From Nitrospirota bacterium (GTDB lineage: Bacteria > Nitrospirota > Thermodesulfovibrionia > Thermodesulfovibrionales > UBA6898), in assembly GCA_021787505.1 (NCBI GenBank), contig JAJYLU010000185.1, positions 1 through 5,197 of the forward strand: 5,197 nt of DNA, given 5' to 3'. The notes under the pieces were generated by a model. That model did not search any database. It had not been told where the DNA came from and saw only the letters and a list, made by a program, of their open reading frames with translations. The stretch's first letter is position 1, and every line of letters starts with the position of its first letter. The translations under genes and the position numbers were made by a program. Shown piece by piece: positions 1-5,085 of the stretch.

Positions 1-228
1 GCGAACGCAGGCGGGGTGGTGGTGAGCTATTTCGAATGGAGCCAGAACCTCAACAGCGAATACTGGGAAGAGGAGAAGGTGGTGAGGAGGCTGAAAAATG
101 TGATGATCAGCGCCTTCAATGACGTCTACGGGTTATGCGACGAAGGAAAGTGCCGCATGCGAAGGGCCGCCTACCAGATCGGCGTGAAAAGAATACTTCA
201 TGCGGAACGGCTCAGGGGGAATCTGTAA
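1..228 (+). CDS. gdhA: Glutamate dehydrogenase, C-terminal end (5' partial)
   Basis: The reading frame is open from the first base, so the gene begins outside the window and only the last 75 residues are seen. They start ANAGGVVVSYFEW, the hallmark of the Glu/Leu/Phe/Val dehydrogenase family just before the C-terminal helices; the Ser of the VSYFE segment is known in this family to help hold the substrate side-chain carboxylate. The rest (a W-x-E-E-E helix, LKNVMISAFNDV, then RRAAYQIGVKRILHAERLRG) fits the usual C-terminal helices and ends at a natural TAA, so this end is not truncated. The enzyme interconverts glutamate with 2-oxoglutarate and ammonia in the cytosol using NAD(P)H. Cofactor preference cannot be told, because the Rossmann domain lies outside. 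An internal ATG at base 16 is not the start. The gene is followed by a large palindrome that may end or protect its transcript. Confidence 0.95.
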   Translation, partial: ANAGGVVVSYFEWSQNLNSEYWEEEKVVRRLKNVMISAFNDVYGLCDEGKCRMRRAAYQIGVKRILHAERLRGNL

Positions 229-246
229 CCTTCGCGTCGCAGAAGG

Positions 247-411
247 ATAGAGTCCGACATGCTGAAAAACGCCATAGAATCGGCAGATTATTATCCTGGT
301 CACGTAAACGCTGACATAAGCTCAGCTGCAGTTGTGATAAAGGTTTTAATATGAGTACTAGCGGGCTGCGGAGCCTCGACTATGGCCGTTTTTCATCACG
401 CCGGACTCTAT
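247..411. repeat. Long imperfect palindrome (MITE-like element or structured RNA)
   Basis: The outer arms 247-277 and 380-411 are reverse complements at 28 of 31 positions plus one bulged base (386). They contain a perfect 10-bp end (ATAGAGTCCG / CGGACTCTAT), a partly paired 6-base stretch, a perfect 9-bp block (TGAAAAACG / CGTTTTTCA) and a 6-bp block (CCATAG / CTATGG). Inside, 284-303 and 334-353 match at 13 of 20 positions, with GCTGA / TCAGC (310-314 / 322-326) at the tip. A separate hairpin, GGCT-GCGG-AGCC, sits at 364-375. The fold is a long closing stem opening into two branches. T-runs follow the right arm (411-414 and 420-426), but none lies on the other strand's exit side, so it could terminate transcripts from the upstream dehydrogenase gene. 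It could instead be a non-autonomous mobile element: the ends carry TA, the target of mariner/IS630-type transposases. No ORF is seen inside. Confidence 0.7.
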
Positions 412-425
412 TTTGATCGTTTTTT

Positions 426-457
426 TGCAACTGCAAAGTAAATTCCTTGGCAGTGCA
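426..457. repeat. Small inverted repeat downstream of the STN gene
   Basis: TGCAACTGC (426-434) can pair with GCAGTGCA (450-457), giving 8 bp with one bulged A and a 15-base loop. It lies between the T-run ending at 426 and the end of the minus-strand STN gene. Read from the minus strand it is followed by A's, not T's, so it is not a canonical intrinsic terminator for that gene. It could be a 3' stability hairpin or chance. Confidence 0.3.
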
Positions 458-478
458 GCATCCGCCGGCCCCGCCGTC

Positions 479-856
479 TCACCCTTTCGTGTAAATGAGA
501 AGCGTCTTTTTCCCGAGGGAGAGGGCGGTCAGGTTATGCTGTTGGATAATATCTTTAAGTACTTCGGTCCACGGGACATTTGAGACCTTGATCGTGACCG
601 TTCCGGTGATCTCTGGAGAAACGAAGATGGTTACCCCGTCTTTTTTTTTGGCCACCTCTGCAATCATCTGCAGCACCTGATAGAGATTGGCATCAACGAA
701 GTCTATCGAGATCTTGGTGGATTTCACGTTAAGGCTGGACTGTAAGGCACGGCCTTGATACCGCTCAAGGTCTTTGTTGGTAAACACCTTGCCCTCTGCG
801 CAAACCGTCGAAACAACCATGCACGTCAATATGCCCAGAATGATCTGTTTCTTCAC
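479..856 (-). CDS. Secreted protein with a stand-alone secretin/TonB N-terminal (STN) domain
   Basis: This encodes a 125-residue protein. I chose the GTG at 856 because a strong ribosome site (AGGAAGGGG, 5 bases upstream) precedes it, a good extended -10 lies just above, and it opens directly with a signal peptide: VKKQ, a hydrophobic run to residue 18, and a likely cut after VCA (residue 20). An upstream in-frame ATG at 1021 would add 55 unconvincing residues. After a short TNKDLERY linker, residues about 48-123 look like an STN domain (IDFVDANLYQVLQMIAEVA, IFVSPEITGTVTIKVSNVPW, then ALSLGKKTLLIY), the small periplasmic fold found before the barrel of PilQ/GspD-type secretins and in TonB receptors. 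No secretin barrel, AMIN or peptidoglycan-binding domain follows; the ORF stops at TGA right after the domain. It is probably periplasmic; its partner is unknown. It may be a secretin accessory protein or the remnant of a larger secretin, though its intact promoter, ribosome site and signal peptide favour a working gene. Confidence 0.85.
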   Translation of the reverse strand: MKKQIILGILTCMVVSTVCAEGKVFTNKDLERYQGRALQSSLNVKSTKISIDFVDANLYQVLQMIAEVAKKKDGVTIFVSPEITGTVTIKVSNVPWTEVLKDIIQQHNLTALSLGKKTLLIYTKG

Positions 857-900
857 GGGTCCCCTTCCTGCAACGACACTTTTCGCTTTTTTTAAATTTA

Positions 901-909
901 AGTATAGCA
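901..909 (-). promoter_or_regulatory. Extended -10 promoter of the STN gene
   Basis: Read on the minus strand this is TGCTATACT, a full TGn extension joined to a TATACT -10 hexamer. No good -35 lies 16-18 bases upstream, which is acceptable for an extended -10 promoter. Transcription would begin about 7 bases downstream, giving a leader of roughly 35-40 bases before the GTG at 856. The same 10-base string, ATGCTATACT, precedes the operon starting at 4353. Confidence 0.6.
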
Positions 910-1020
910 TAAGTCTGATGTTGCACGAGTCCTCGCGGGCGACATGCGCCGCTGACGCCGCTTTCATGCTCTGCTCACTCGAGTTGATGGTGGACCGGGA
1001 GGTCGGAAGAGGTGACAACA

Positions 1021-1049
1021 TTGCAAAAAAGTCGTAAGCTATTTAGTAT
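1021..1049 (+). promoter_or_regulatory. Candidate sigma-70 promoter of the M1 aminopeptidase gene
   Basis: TTGCAA (1021-1026) and TAGTAT (1044-1049) each match the -35 and -10 consensus at 4 of 6 positions and are separated by exactly 17 bases. The predicted start near 1056 would leave a leader of about 20 bases containing the GGGAG ribosome site. Spacing and position are good, but the hexamers are mediocre. Confidence 0.35.
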
Positions 1050-1075
1050 TGAAAAATCCGACAGGGAGACCATGA

Positions 1076-3730
1076 ATGGACAAACGTCGTTTTAAATATA
1101 TGAGTGAGGACTTCGGGGAACTGCCGGTTGCACCGAGGCATCTCACGATCTATCTCAATTTTACCGGCGATTTCGTAGAGGCGACTATTTGTCTCGAAAT
1201 GACAGCGTTGCAACAGATGGGCGAACTGCGTCTGGACGCAAACAGCCTGGAGATCATAAGCGTTGAATGGTGCAGCGACCCTGCCGGTGCAGGAACGCCG
1301 ATGAAGTATGAATACCTCAGTGAGAAGAACAGCCTTATCGCGCAGCTACCGCGCAGGGTCGAAAAAGGCGGGACATTCTTCGTGAGGACCGTTACCCGCT
1401 GTTTTCCGTCAGACCATATCCTGGAAGGAATTTACCGTGATGCCACGCTTCCCGGTGCGCCCCAGCAGTATATGTCGCAGTGTCAGCAGTGGGGGTTCCA
1501 GCGGATCATGCCAATCATCGACGACTGCAGGGCCAAATGTACGATGACGACGACGATCGAGGCGGACAGCGCCTATACCCATCTCATCAGCAACGGCAAT
1601 ATCAGCCGCCGCAAAAACCCCGGGGGCCGGCCCGTCCGGAGGCCCGGAGACCCTTCGCGCCAGGTGATCACGTACGAAAACCCGGTGCCGATGGCGCCGT
1701 ATCTCTTCCTTGTCTGCGTAGGGACATGGGACACGCTGGCCGATCAGGTCACCTTCCCCTCCGGCCGCGCCGTCCGCCTCGAATATCTTGTCCCGCCGGG
1801 AGCGGCGGATGAGGTCCGCATCCCGATGGAGATCCTCAAAGAGGCGGTCCTCTGGATTGGAAGGACCCAGGATTACGAATACACCGGAGAGACTTACCGG
1901 ACGATCTGCATGAACAAGTCGAATTTCGGCGGAATGGAAAACGTGGGAAATACCACGATAGTGACGGACGCCGCCCTTATCACGGAGCATACTCTCGACG
2001 TCGCCATGCTGTATGCCCATGCGGTCATCGTCCACGAATTCGAGCATAACCAATGCGGAAGCGAAACCACGATGGAGACCCCCTTTGACGTTTGGCTGAA
2101 CGAGGCATACACCGTCGACGTCGAAAGGCAATTTATGTCCGACCTGTTCGATCCCTCTTTCATTCGCCTTAATCAGGTCGACAGTATCCGAAACCCCCTG
2201 CTCGGGCCGCTCGCGATCGAAGACGCGGGCCACGCCGGGAAGATCGTGCGCGAAGGCTTTAATGACCCCGATGAGTTGATCGACGGAGTTACCTACGTCA
2301 AGGCGGCTGAAGTCATCAGGATGCTGAGGCTGATACTCGGCAAGGAGAAGTTCCACGCCGCGAAAACCCTCTACTTCTCCCGCTATCATAACGGAAACGC
2401 GAACACGGGTCAGTTCTTCGGATGTTTCGAAGAGGTCTCGGGAAGGCAACTCGATCAATTCAGGAAGGAGTGGCTCTACAGGATCGGCTATCCGAAGATC
2501 ACCGCTGCCACGGGGTATGACCCATCCCGCGGCAGCTATCGCATCCGTTTCCGCCAGGAGCTCGGAGAAGGAGAGAAACCCTTTCATCTCCCGATCGAGC
2601 TCGCATTGGTTGACCTCTCGGGTCACGACATAGAGGGCACCTCAACAGTTTTCGAGCTCATGGAAGAGGAAGGGGAGATAGTCTTCCAGGGCATATCCCG
2701 GCCGCCTGCCTTCGCCTCGATGAACCGCGACTACTCCTTTTACGGGACGTTCAGACACGACAACGCGGATACGGAGGTCCTGTCTCTTCAGACACGTCTC
2801 GACCCCAACGCCTGTAACCGCGTGGACGCCTTCCGGCAGCTGACCGACATCGAACGGATCAAACTCCTTCACGACCCTTCCGGCGAGGTGGCCGCCGGGT
2901 GGTGCGAGCTCTTCGGGGAGATCCTTTCCGGCAGTGACATCTCTCCTTCGCTCAAGGCGTATTTCCTGCGGATCGAAGAACAACCGCTGGACCGCGAGTA
3001 TATCACATGGTACAGGGAACTCGTTGCGGCGCGGGACCGCCTGATGCTGGCGGTGAACCGGCTCTACCGCGACCAGCTCGTCGACCTTTTTCATGGAATC
3101 GATACGTATTCCGCTAAAAAGGCGTCTCCGAAAGACGGCATCGAGGACCGCATGCTGAAGCAGGTCCTCCTGGATCTGATCGCGGTCGACGATGCAGCGG
3201 ACAGCCACAAGATCATCCTCGACCATTTTTATGCTGCTACAACCGCGACAGACCGCTATTCAGCGCTGTTCGCACTCAACCGCAGTTCGTCTGCAGCGCG
3301 GAGAAGGGTACTCGAAGAGGTATATGAAAAATGGCGTCACCACCTCAGCGGGTATGCCAACTATCTGCGGGTAGTGGCGAGCGGAACGCAGGAAGACGTC
3401 TTCGATATGATCGCCGAAGAAAGAATGCGGTCCGGCTTCGATATCACGCAGCCCACATGGTGCCGTGCCCTTTTTCTCCCGATGGCGACGAACAACAAGA
3501 TGGTCTGGACGGACGAGGGGATCAATTGGATTGCTGATACCATCATCGAACTTGCCCCGATCAACGCGGTGACCACCGGCCGCCTTCTGAATACTTTCCA
3601 GCATGTCAGGAAGCTGCGGCCGCCGCTGAGGGAAAAGGTGGATTCCGCCCTTCAGCGCATCGTGAAGAACATGTCCCCTGAGAAGTGTCCCTCGGTCTAC
3701 GGTCAGGCAGTGACGTATCTGAGAGGGTGA
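1076..3730 (+). CDS. pepN: M1-family zinc aminopeptidase, PepN-like
   Basis: This encodes an 884-residue protein, close to the usual length of E. coli-type aminopeptidase N (about 870), apparently complete. It should remove N-terminal residues from peptides in the cytosol; no signal peptide or membrane segment is seen. Visible parts in order: N-terminal beta domain (about 15-235); QCQ at 135-137, where the substrate amine is gripped; GGMEN at 285-289 (the family's GAMEN exopeptidase motif); HEFEH at 320-324 with Glu343 exactly 18 residues on, the HExxH-x18-E zinc site; catalytic Tyr at about 407 in TYVKAAEVIRM; then a small beta domain (about 485-575) and a helical C-terminal domain that follows PepN to its end. 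Oddities are Phe-Glu within HExxH where PepN has Tyr-Phe, HNQ for HNW after it, and Gln137 where PepN has Glu. The start is set by GGGAG at 1064-1068, 7 bases upstream; an ATG at 1072 in another frame runs only 7 codons. The symbol is by family resemblance. Confidence 0.95.
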   Translation: MDKRRFKYMSEDFGELPVAPRHLTIYLNFTGDFVEATICLEMTALQQMGELRLDANSLEIISVEWCSDPAGAGTPMKYEYLSEKNSLIAQLPRRVEKGGTFFVRTVTRCFPSDHILEGIYRDATLPGAPQQYMSQCQQWGFQRIMPIIDDCRAKCTMTTTIEADSAYTHLISNGNISRRKNPGGRPVRRPGDPSRQVITYENPVPMAPYLFLVCVGTWDTLADQVTFPSGRAVRLEYLVPPGAADEVRIPMEILKEAVLWIGRTQDYEYTGETYRTICMNKSNFGGMENVGNTTIVTDAALITEHTLDVAMLYAHAVIVHEFEHNQCGSETTMETPFDVWLNEAYTVDVERQFMSDLFDPSFIRLNQVDSIRNPLLGPLAIEDAGHAGKIVREGFNDPDELIDGVTYVKAAEVIRMLRLILGKEKFHAAKTLYFSRYHNGNANTGQFFGCFEEVSGRQLDQFRKEWLYRIGYPKITAATGYDPSRGSYRIRFRQELGEGEKPFHLPIELALVDLSGHDIEGTSTVFELMEEEGEIVFQGISRPPAFASMNRDYSFYGTFRHDNADTEVLSLQTRLDPNACNRVDAFRQLTDIERIKLLHDPSGEVAAGWCELFGEILSGSDISPSLKAYFLRIEEQPLDREYITWYRELVAARDRLMLAVNRLYRDQLVDLFHGIDTYSAKKASPKDGIEDRMLKQVLLDLIAVDDAADSHKIILDHFYAATTATDRYSALFALNRSSSAARRRVLEEVYEKWRHHLSGYANYLRVVASGTQEDVFDMIAEERMRSGFDITQPTWCRALFLPMATNNKMVWTDEGINWIADTIIELAPINAVTTGRLLNTFQHVRKLRPPLREKVDSALQRIVKNMSPEKCPSVYGQAVTYLRG

Positions 3731-3823
3731 GCGAGCGGAGGAGCTGAGAGCGGCATTTGAAAGAAAAGGAATTCCGTGCCATGTCCCGGGTGATTGTCAG
3801 GAGTCATTTTTTTGTCAGGAATG
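3731..3823. other. Convergent intergenic spacer
   Basis: This is the short gap between the ends of the aminopeptidase gene (+) and the small operon (-). It contains an exact 9-base direct repeat, TTGTCAGGA, at 3794-3802 and 3812-3820, separated by a stretch with seven T's (3807-3813). I see no stable hairpin before those T's, so there is no convincing terminator for either gene. Confidence 0.5.
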
Positions 3824-4132
3824 CTATTGCACATTGGTTTTTGCAATGTCTGCTTCCGTCGGAAGGATTTCCTTTTTCAGTCCTGCTATGTATGCGTTTG
3901 CATCTTCCCTTTTGTAATATGAGCTTTCTTTGTCCTTTATCCGCGACGCTTCATGGGTCTCCAGGTCTATCCTGATGACTTCAACACAGTAGAGAGAGTC
4001 TTTCAGGATTACACCGTAAGCCCACAGTAAACCATTGGCGTCCTTGCCGATAGTTCCCCTGCTGACAGGTTTCTTGAACTCACTCCTGATTATGTCCTCA
4101 ACCGAGAAATGAGATGCTTTCTTCCTCTTCAT
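3824..4132 (-). CDS. Conserved-looking hypothetical protein, second gene of a small operon
   Basis: This encodes a 102-residue protein that I do not recognise. It begins with a basic stretch (MKRKK), then a predicted helix (VEDIIRSEF), two hydrophobic probable beta strands (about 34-43 GLLWAYGVIL and 48-57 YCVEVIRIDL), a charged segment, and a C-terminal helix (about 75-89, REDANAYIAGLKKEI). There is no signal peptide, membrane segment or Cys/His metal motif, so it is probably a small cytosolic alpha/beta protein. Its ATG shares one base with the TAA of the upstream gene (TAATG), and I see no strong ribosome site of its own, so translation is probably coupled to the first gene. The pairing of two short genes resembles a toxin-antitoxin layout, but no known toxin or antitoxin motif is visible and I do not assign one. 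The base composition is AT-richer than the neighbouring aminopeptidase gene. Confidence 0.65.
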   Translation of the reverse strand: MKRKKASHFSVEDIIRSEFKKPVSRGTIGKDANGLLWAYGVILKDSLYCVEVIRIDLETHEASRIKDKESSYYKREDANAYIAGLKKEILPTEADIAKTNVQ

Positions 4133-4353
4133 TAGTTATCCAGGCAAGCTAAATGAAGTATATCCCAGGCCATTTCCTCGGGTGTATATTTTCCGCTTTC
4201 CAGTTCACTCAGAGCGGCAGACATGAAGGCTATTTGTTGAGACTTATAACCGGCATTTCCGACCCAATCTTCGACTATCTCCCTGGTAATATCCTTGTTT
4301 GCTGTCTGCACTTTTCTCGTCAGCGCATTATATAAGTTATCCATTATGGACAT
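4132..4353 (-). CDS. Small helical hypothetical protein, first gene of a two-gene operon
   Basis: This encodes a 73-residue protein that I do not recognise. It looks all-helical and acidic: DNLYNALTRKV, DITREIVEDWV, SQQIAFMSAALSELESG, then TPEEMAWDILHLACLDN, with no signal peptide or membrane segment. The start is well supported: AGGAGG lies 5 bases before the first ATG (4353), better spaced than the in-frame ATG three codons later, and an extended -10 promoter lies about 27 bases upstream of the ATG. The stop TAA overlaps the start of the 102-residue gene by one base, so the two are co-transcribed and probably made in fixed proportion. That arrangement suggests partner proteins, but the function is unknown. 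Helix-breaking GN and GK at 32-33 and 54-55 suggest a compact bundle of three or four helices. Confidence 0.7.
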   Translation of the reverse strand: MSIMDNLYNALTRKVQTANKDITREIVEDWVGNAGYKSQQIAFMSAALSELESGKYTPEEMAWDILHLACLDN

Positions 4354-4379
4354 TTGCTCCTCCTTGCCTTTGCACCTTT

Positions 4380-4388
4380 AGTATAGCA
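4380..4388 (-). promoter_or_regulatory. Extended -10 promoter of the two-gene operon
   Basis: On the minus strand this reads TGCTATACT, a perfect TGn plus TATACT, the same as upstream of the STN gene. The region 16-18 bases upstream lacks a good -35 (GTTCTT-like). The predicted start near 4373 gives a leader of about 20 bases that contains AAGGAGG before the ATG at 4353. Confidence 0.6.
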
Positions 4389-4514
4389 TGCAGGGCCGGT
4401 AAAGAACTTTCAGGAATGAATTAAGTGTCCCTCTGTCAAATCAATAATGCGATTATGTGTTAAGGTACGTATGTGCCCGGGATGTGGCCCGTTTTTAAGA
4501 AAGGTGGAAGGATT

Positions 4515-4802
4515 ATGGAAAGCAACAAGAATATGCAATGCTGGAATTACAATAACTGCGGTCATGGAAAAGATTCATTATGCCCTGCGGTTGATCAGAA
4601 GGCGGGCAGATCGTGCTGGCTCGTGCCAAAGACGTTATGTGGGGGAAAGGTGCACGGTAAGCACACCAAAAGAACCAAATCATGTGAGGGATGTTCCTTT
4701 TACATATATATTCATGTACTACAATTTTCCAATCCGTCCTTGGCAGATCAGCCCTATAATGAAACAAGAGGGAGGGTAAGTACGCCGCAATCAGGGCTGT
4801 AA
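4515..4802 (+). CDS. Two-CW domain protein
   Basis: This encodes a 95-residue protein. Residues 9-63 follow the cysteine plan of the two-CW domain: CW (9-10), Cys15, CPA (23-25), GRSCW (31-35), LCGGKVHG (41-48), and CEGCSFY (57-63), seven cysteines and two Cys-Trp pairs in all. The domain occurs alone or attached to chemotaxis receptors and other sensors, mostly in anaerobic deltaproteobacteria and relatives. Its biochemical role is not established; the cysteines suggest metal or redox binding. No signal peptide is seen. I chose the ATG at 4515 because AGGTGGAAGG lies just upstream and it starts right before the domain; an ATG at 4473 in the same frame would add 14 poor residues. The last 30 or so residues (after FYIYIH) run beyond where the domain normally ends and look like low-constraint sequence, so a late frameshift or readthrough extension is possible. 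No clear promoter is visible upstream. Confidence 0.85.
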   Translation: MESNKNMQCWNYNNCGHGKDSLCPAVDQKAGRSCWLVPKTLCGGKVHGKHTKRTKSCEGCSFYIYIHVLQFSNPSLADQPYNETRGRVSTPQSGL

Positions 4803-4808
4803 GGCCCT
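4793..4808 (+). other. GUAA-tetraloop hairpin spanning the two-CW stop codon
   Basis: AGGGCT (4793-4798) pairs with GGCCCT (4803-4808), including one G-U, around a GTAA loop of the stable GNRA type. The stop codon TAA lies inside the loop. No T-run follows, so it is not an intrinsic terminator. CCCTCC (4805-4810) could pair instead with GGAGGG (4771-4776), so two mutually exclusive folds exist. Confidence 0.35.
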
Positions 4809-4907
4809 CCATAATGCGATTTAAGATGTAATCGGGCGCTACGGAGGTGGCAACTATTCCGGGGGCTGCGGTAGAACGAGAGTAGCTCTTATCAAGGAGG
4901 AATCAAA
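4803..4907 (+). promoter_or_regulatory. Leader of the small basic protein, possibly structured, with a strong Shine-Dalgarno
   Basis: This is a G-rich non-coding stretch ending in AAGGAGG (4894-4900). CGGAG (4842-4846) with TGG (4848-4850) can pair back to 4854-4861 with one bulged G and two G-T pairs. GCTAC (4838-4842) can also pair with GTAGC (4882-4886), sharing base 4842. A short AGAG/CTCT hairpin lies just before the ribosome site. A perfect TATAAT at 4755-4760, without a -35 at proper distance, is the only promoter-like signal for it. I cannot match this to a named riboswitch or leader family. Confidence 0.3.
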
Positions 4908-5033
4908 AAGAGTCAAGAAAAAGATAAGCAAAAAGCAAATGCAAAGAAGAAACCACAGCACACCCTGAAAGAAAAAAGACAGGCGAAGAAAGAAAAGGCC
5001 GAAGGTAAGTCCCTCCCATTAAGCACCCATTGA
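4908..5033 (+). pseudogene. Small Lys-rich protein ORF with AAG in place of the start codon
   Basis: The frame 4911-5033 encodes 40 residues beginning SQEKDKQKANAKKKPQ, then HTLKEKRQAKKEKAEGK, and ending STH at TGA. Short, extremely basic proteins with a TLKEKR(x)AKK core of this kind exist in bacteria, and I recognise the type though not a function; they are probably nucleic-acid or ribosome associated. A perfect AAGGAGG (4894-4900) sits 7 bases before codon 4908-4910, exactly where ATG is expected, but the codon is AAG. One T-to-A change would explain this. No ATG, GTG or TTG lies in frame between the ribosome site and the stop; the nearest alternatives are ATC at 4902 (too close to the ribosome site) and a CTG at 4965. 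A terminator follows 9 bases after the stop, so the gene unit is otherwise intact. It could be a fresh point mutation, an assembly error, or inefficient non-standard initiation. Confidence 0.55.
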
Positions 5034-5042
5034 GCTTATAAC

Positions 5043-5085
5043 GGGCAGGTCTGATCCCCAGGCCCCAAGGCCTGCCCATTTTAAT
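5043..5085 (+). terminator. Rho-independent terminator
   Basis: GGGCAGGTCT (5043-5052) pairs with AGGCCTGCCC (5068-5077) over 10 bp, one of them G-U, with a 15-base loop, followed at once by ATTTTAAT. It lies 9 bases after the stop of the small basic ORF and probably ends a transcript that may also carry the two-CW gene. The minus strand lacks a T-run on its side, so it acts in one direction. Confidence 0.85.

Noticed and set aside
993..1004. Small perfect hairpin GACC-GGGA-GGTC in the divergent control region
   Set aside because: Four base pairs is within chance expectation, with no T-run or repeated copy to suggest a terminator or operator.
857..1021. Longer start (ATG at 1021) for the STN protein
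   Set aside because: It would bury the signal peptide 55 residues inside and lie upstream of the predicted promoter; the GTG at 856 has the ribosome site.
1409..2626. 405-codon open frame on the minus strand inside the aminopeptidase gene
   Set aside because: It is antisense to clear M1 catalytic motifs, has no recognisable domain, and its Asp/Arg-rich composition is what the reverse strand of a GC-rich gene gives. The 2642-3226 and 3260-3604 minus frames are the same kind of shadow.
3794..3820. Direct repeat TTGTCAGGA, two copies 18 bases apart
   Set aside because: Only two short copies, no third unit, no dyad symmetry and no promoter nearby; not enough for an operator or iteron claim.
4447..4779. 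110-codon plus-strand frame overlapping the two-CW gene
   Set aside because: It is a different frame of the same DNA; the two-CW cysteine pattern fixes the real frame and no motif supports this one.
4444..4821. 11-base repeat ATAATGCGATT at 4444-4454 and 4811-4821
   Set aside because: A few 11-base repeats are expected by chance in a window of this size, and the flanks do not match.
4831..4890. Possible c-di-GMP (GEMM) type riboswitch in the leader
   Set aside because: It has a GGCAA string and a CGGTAG string, but the ordered conserved blocks and paired helices of that class are not present.
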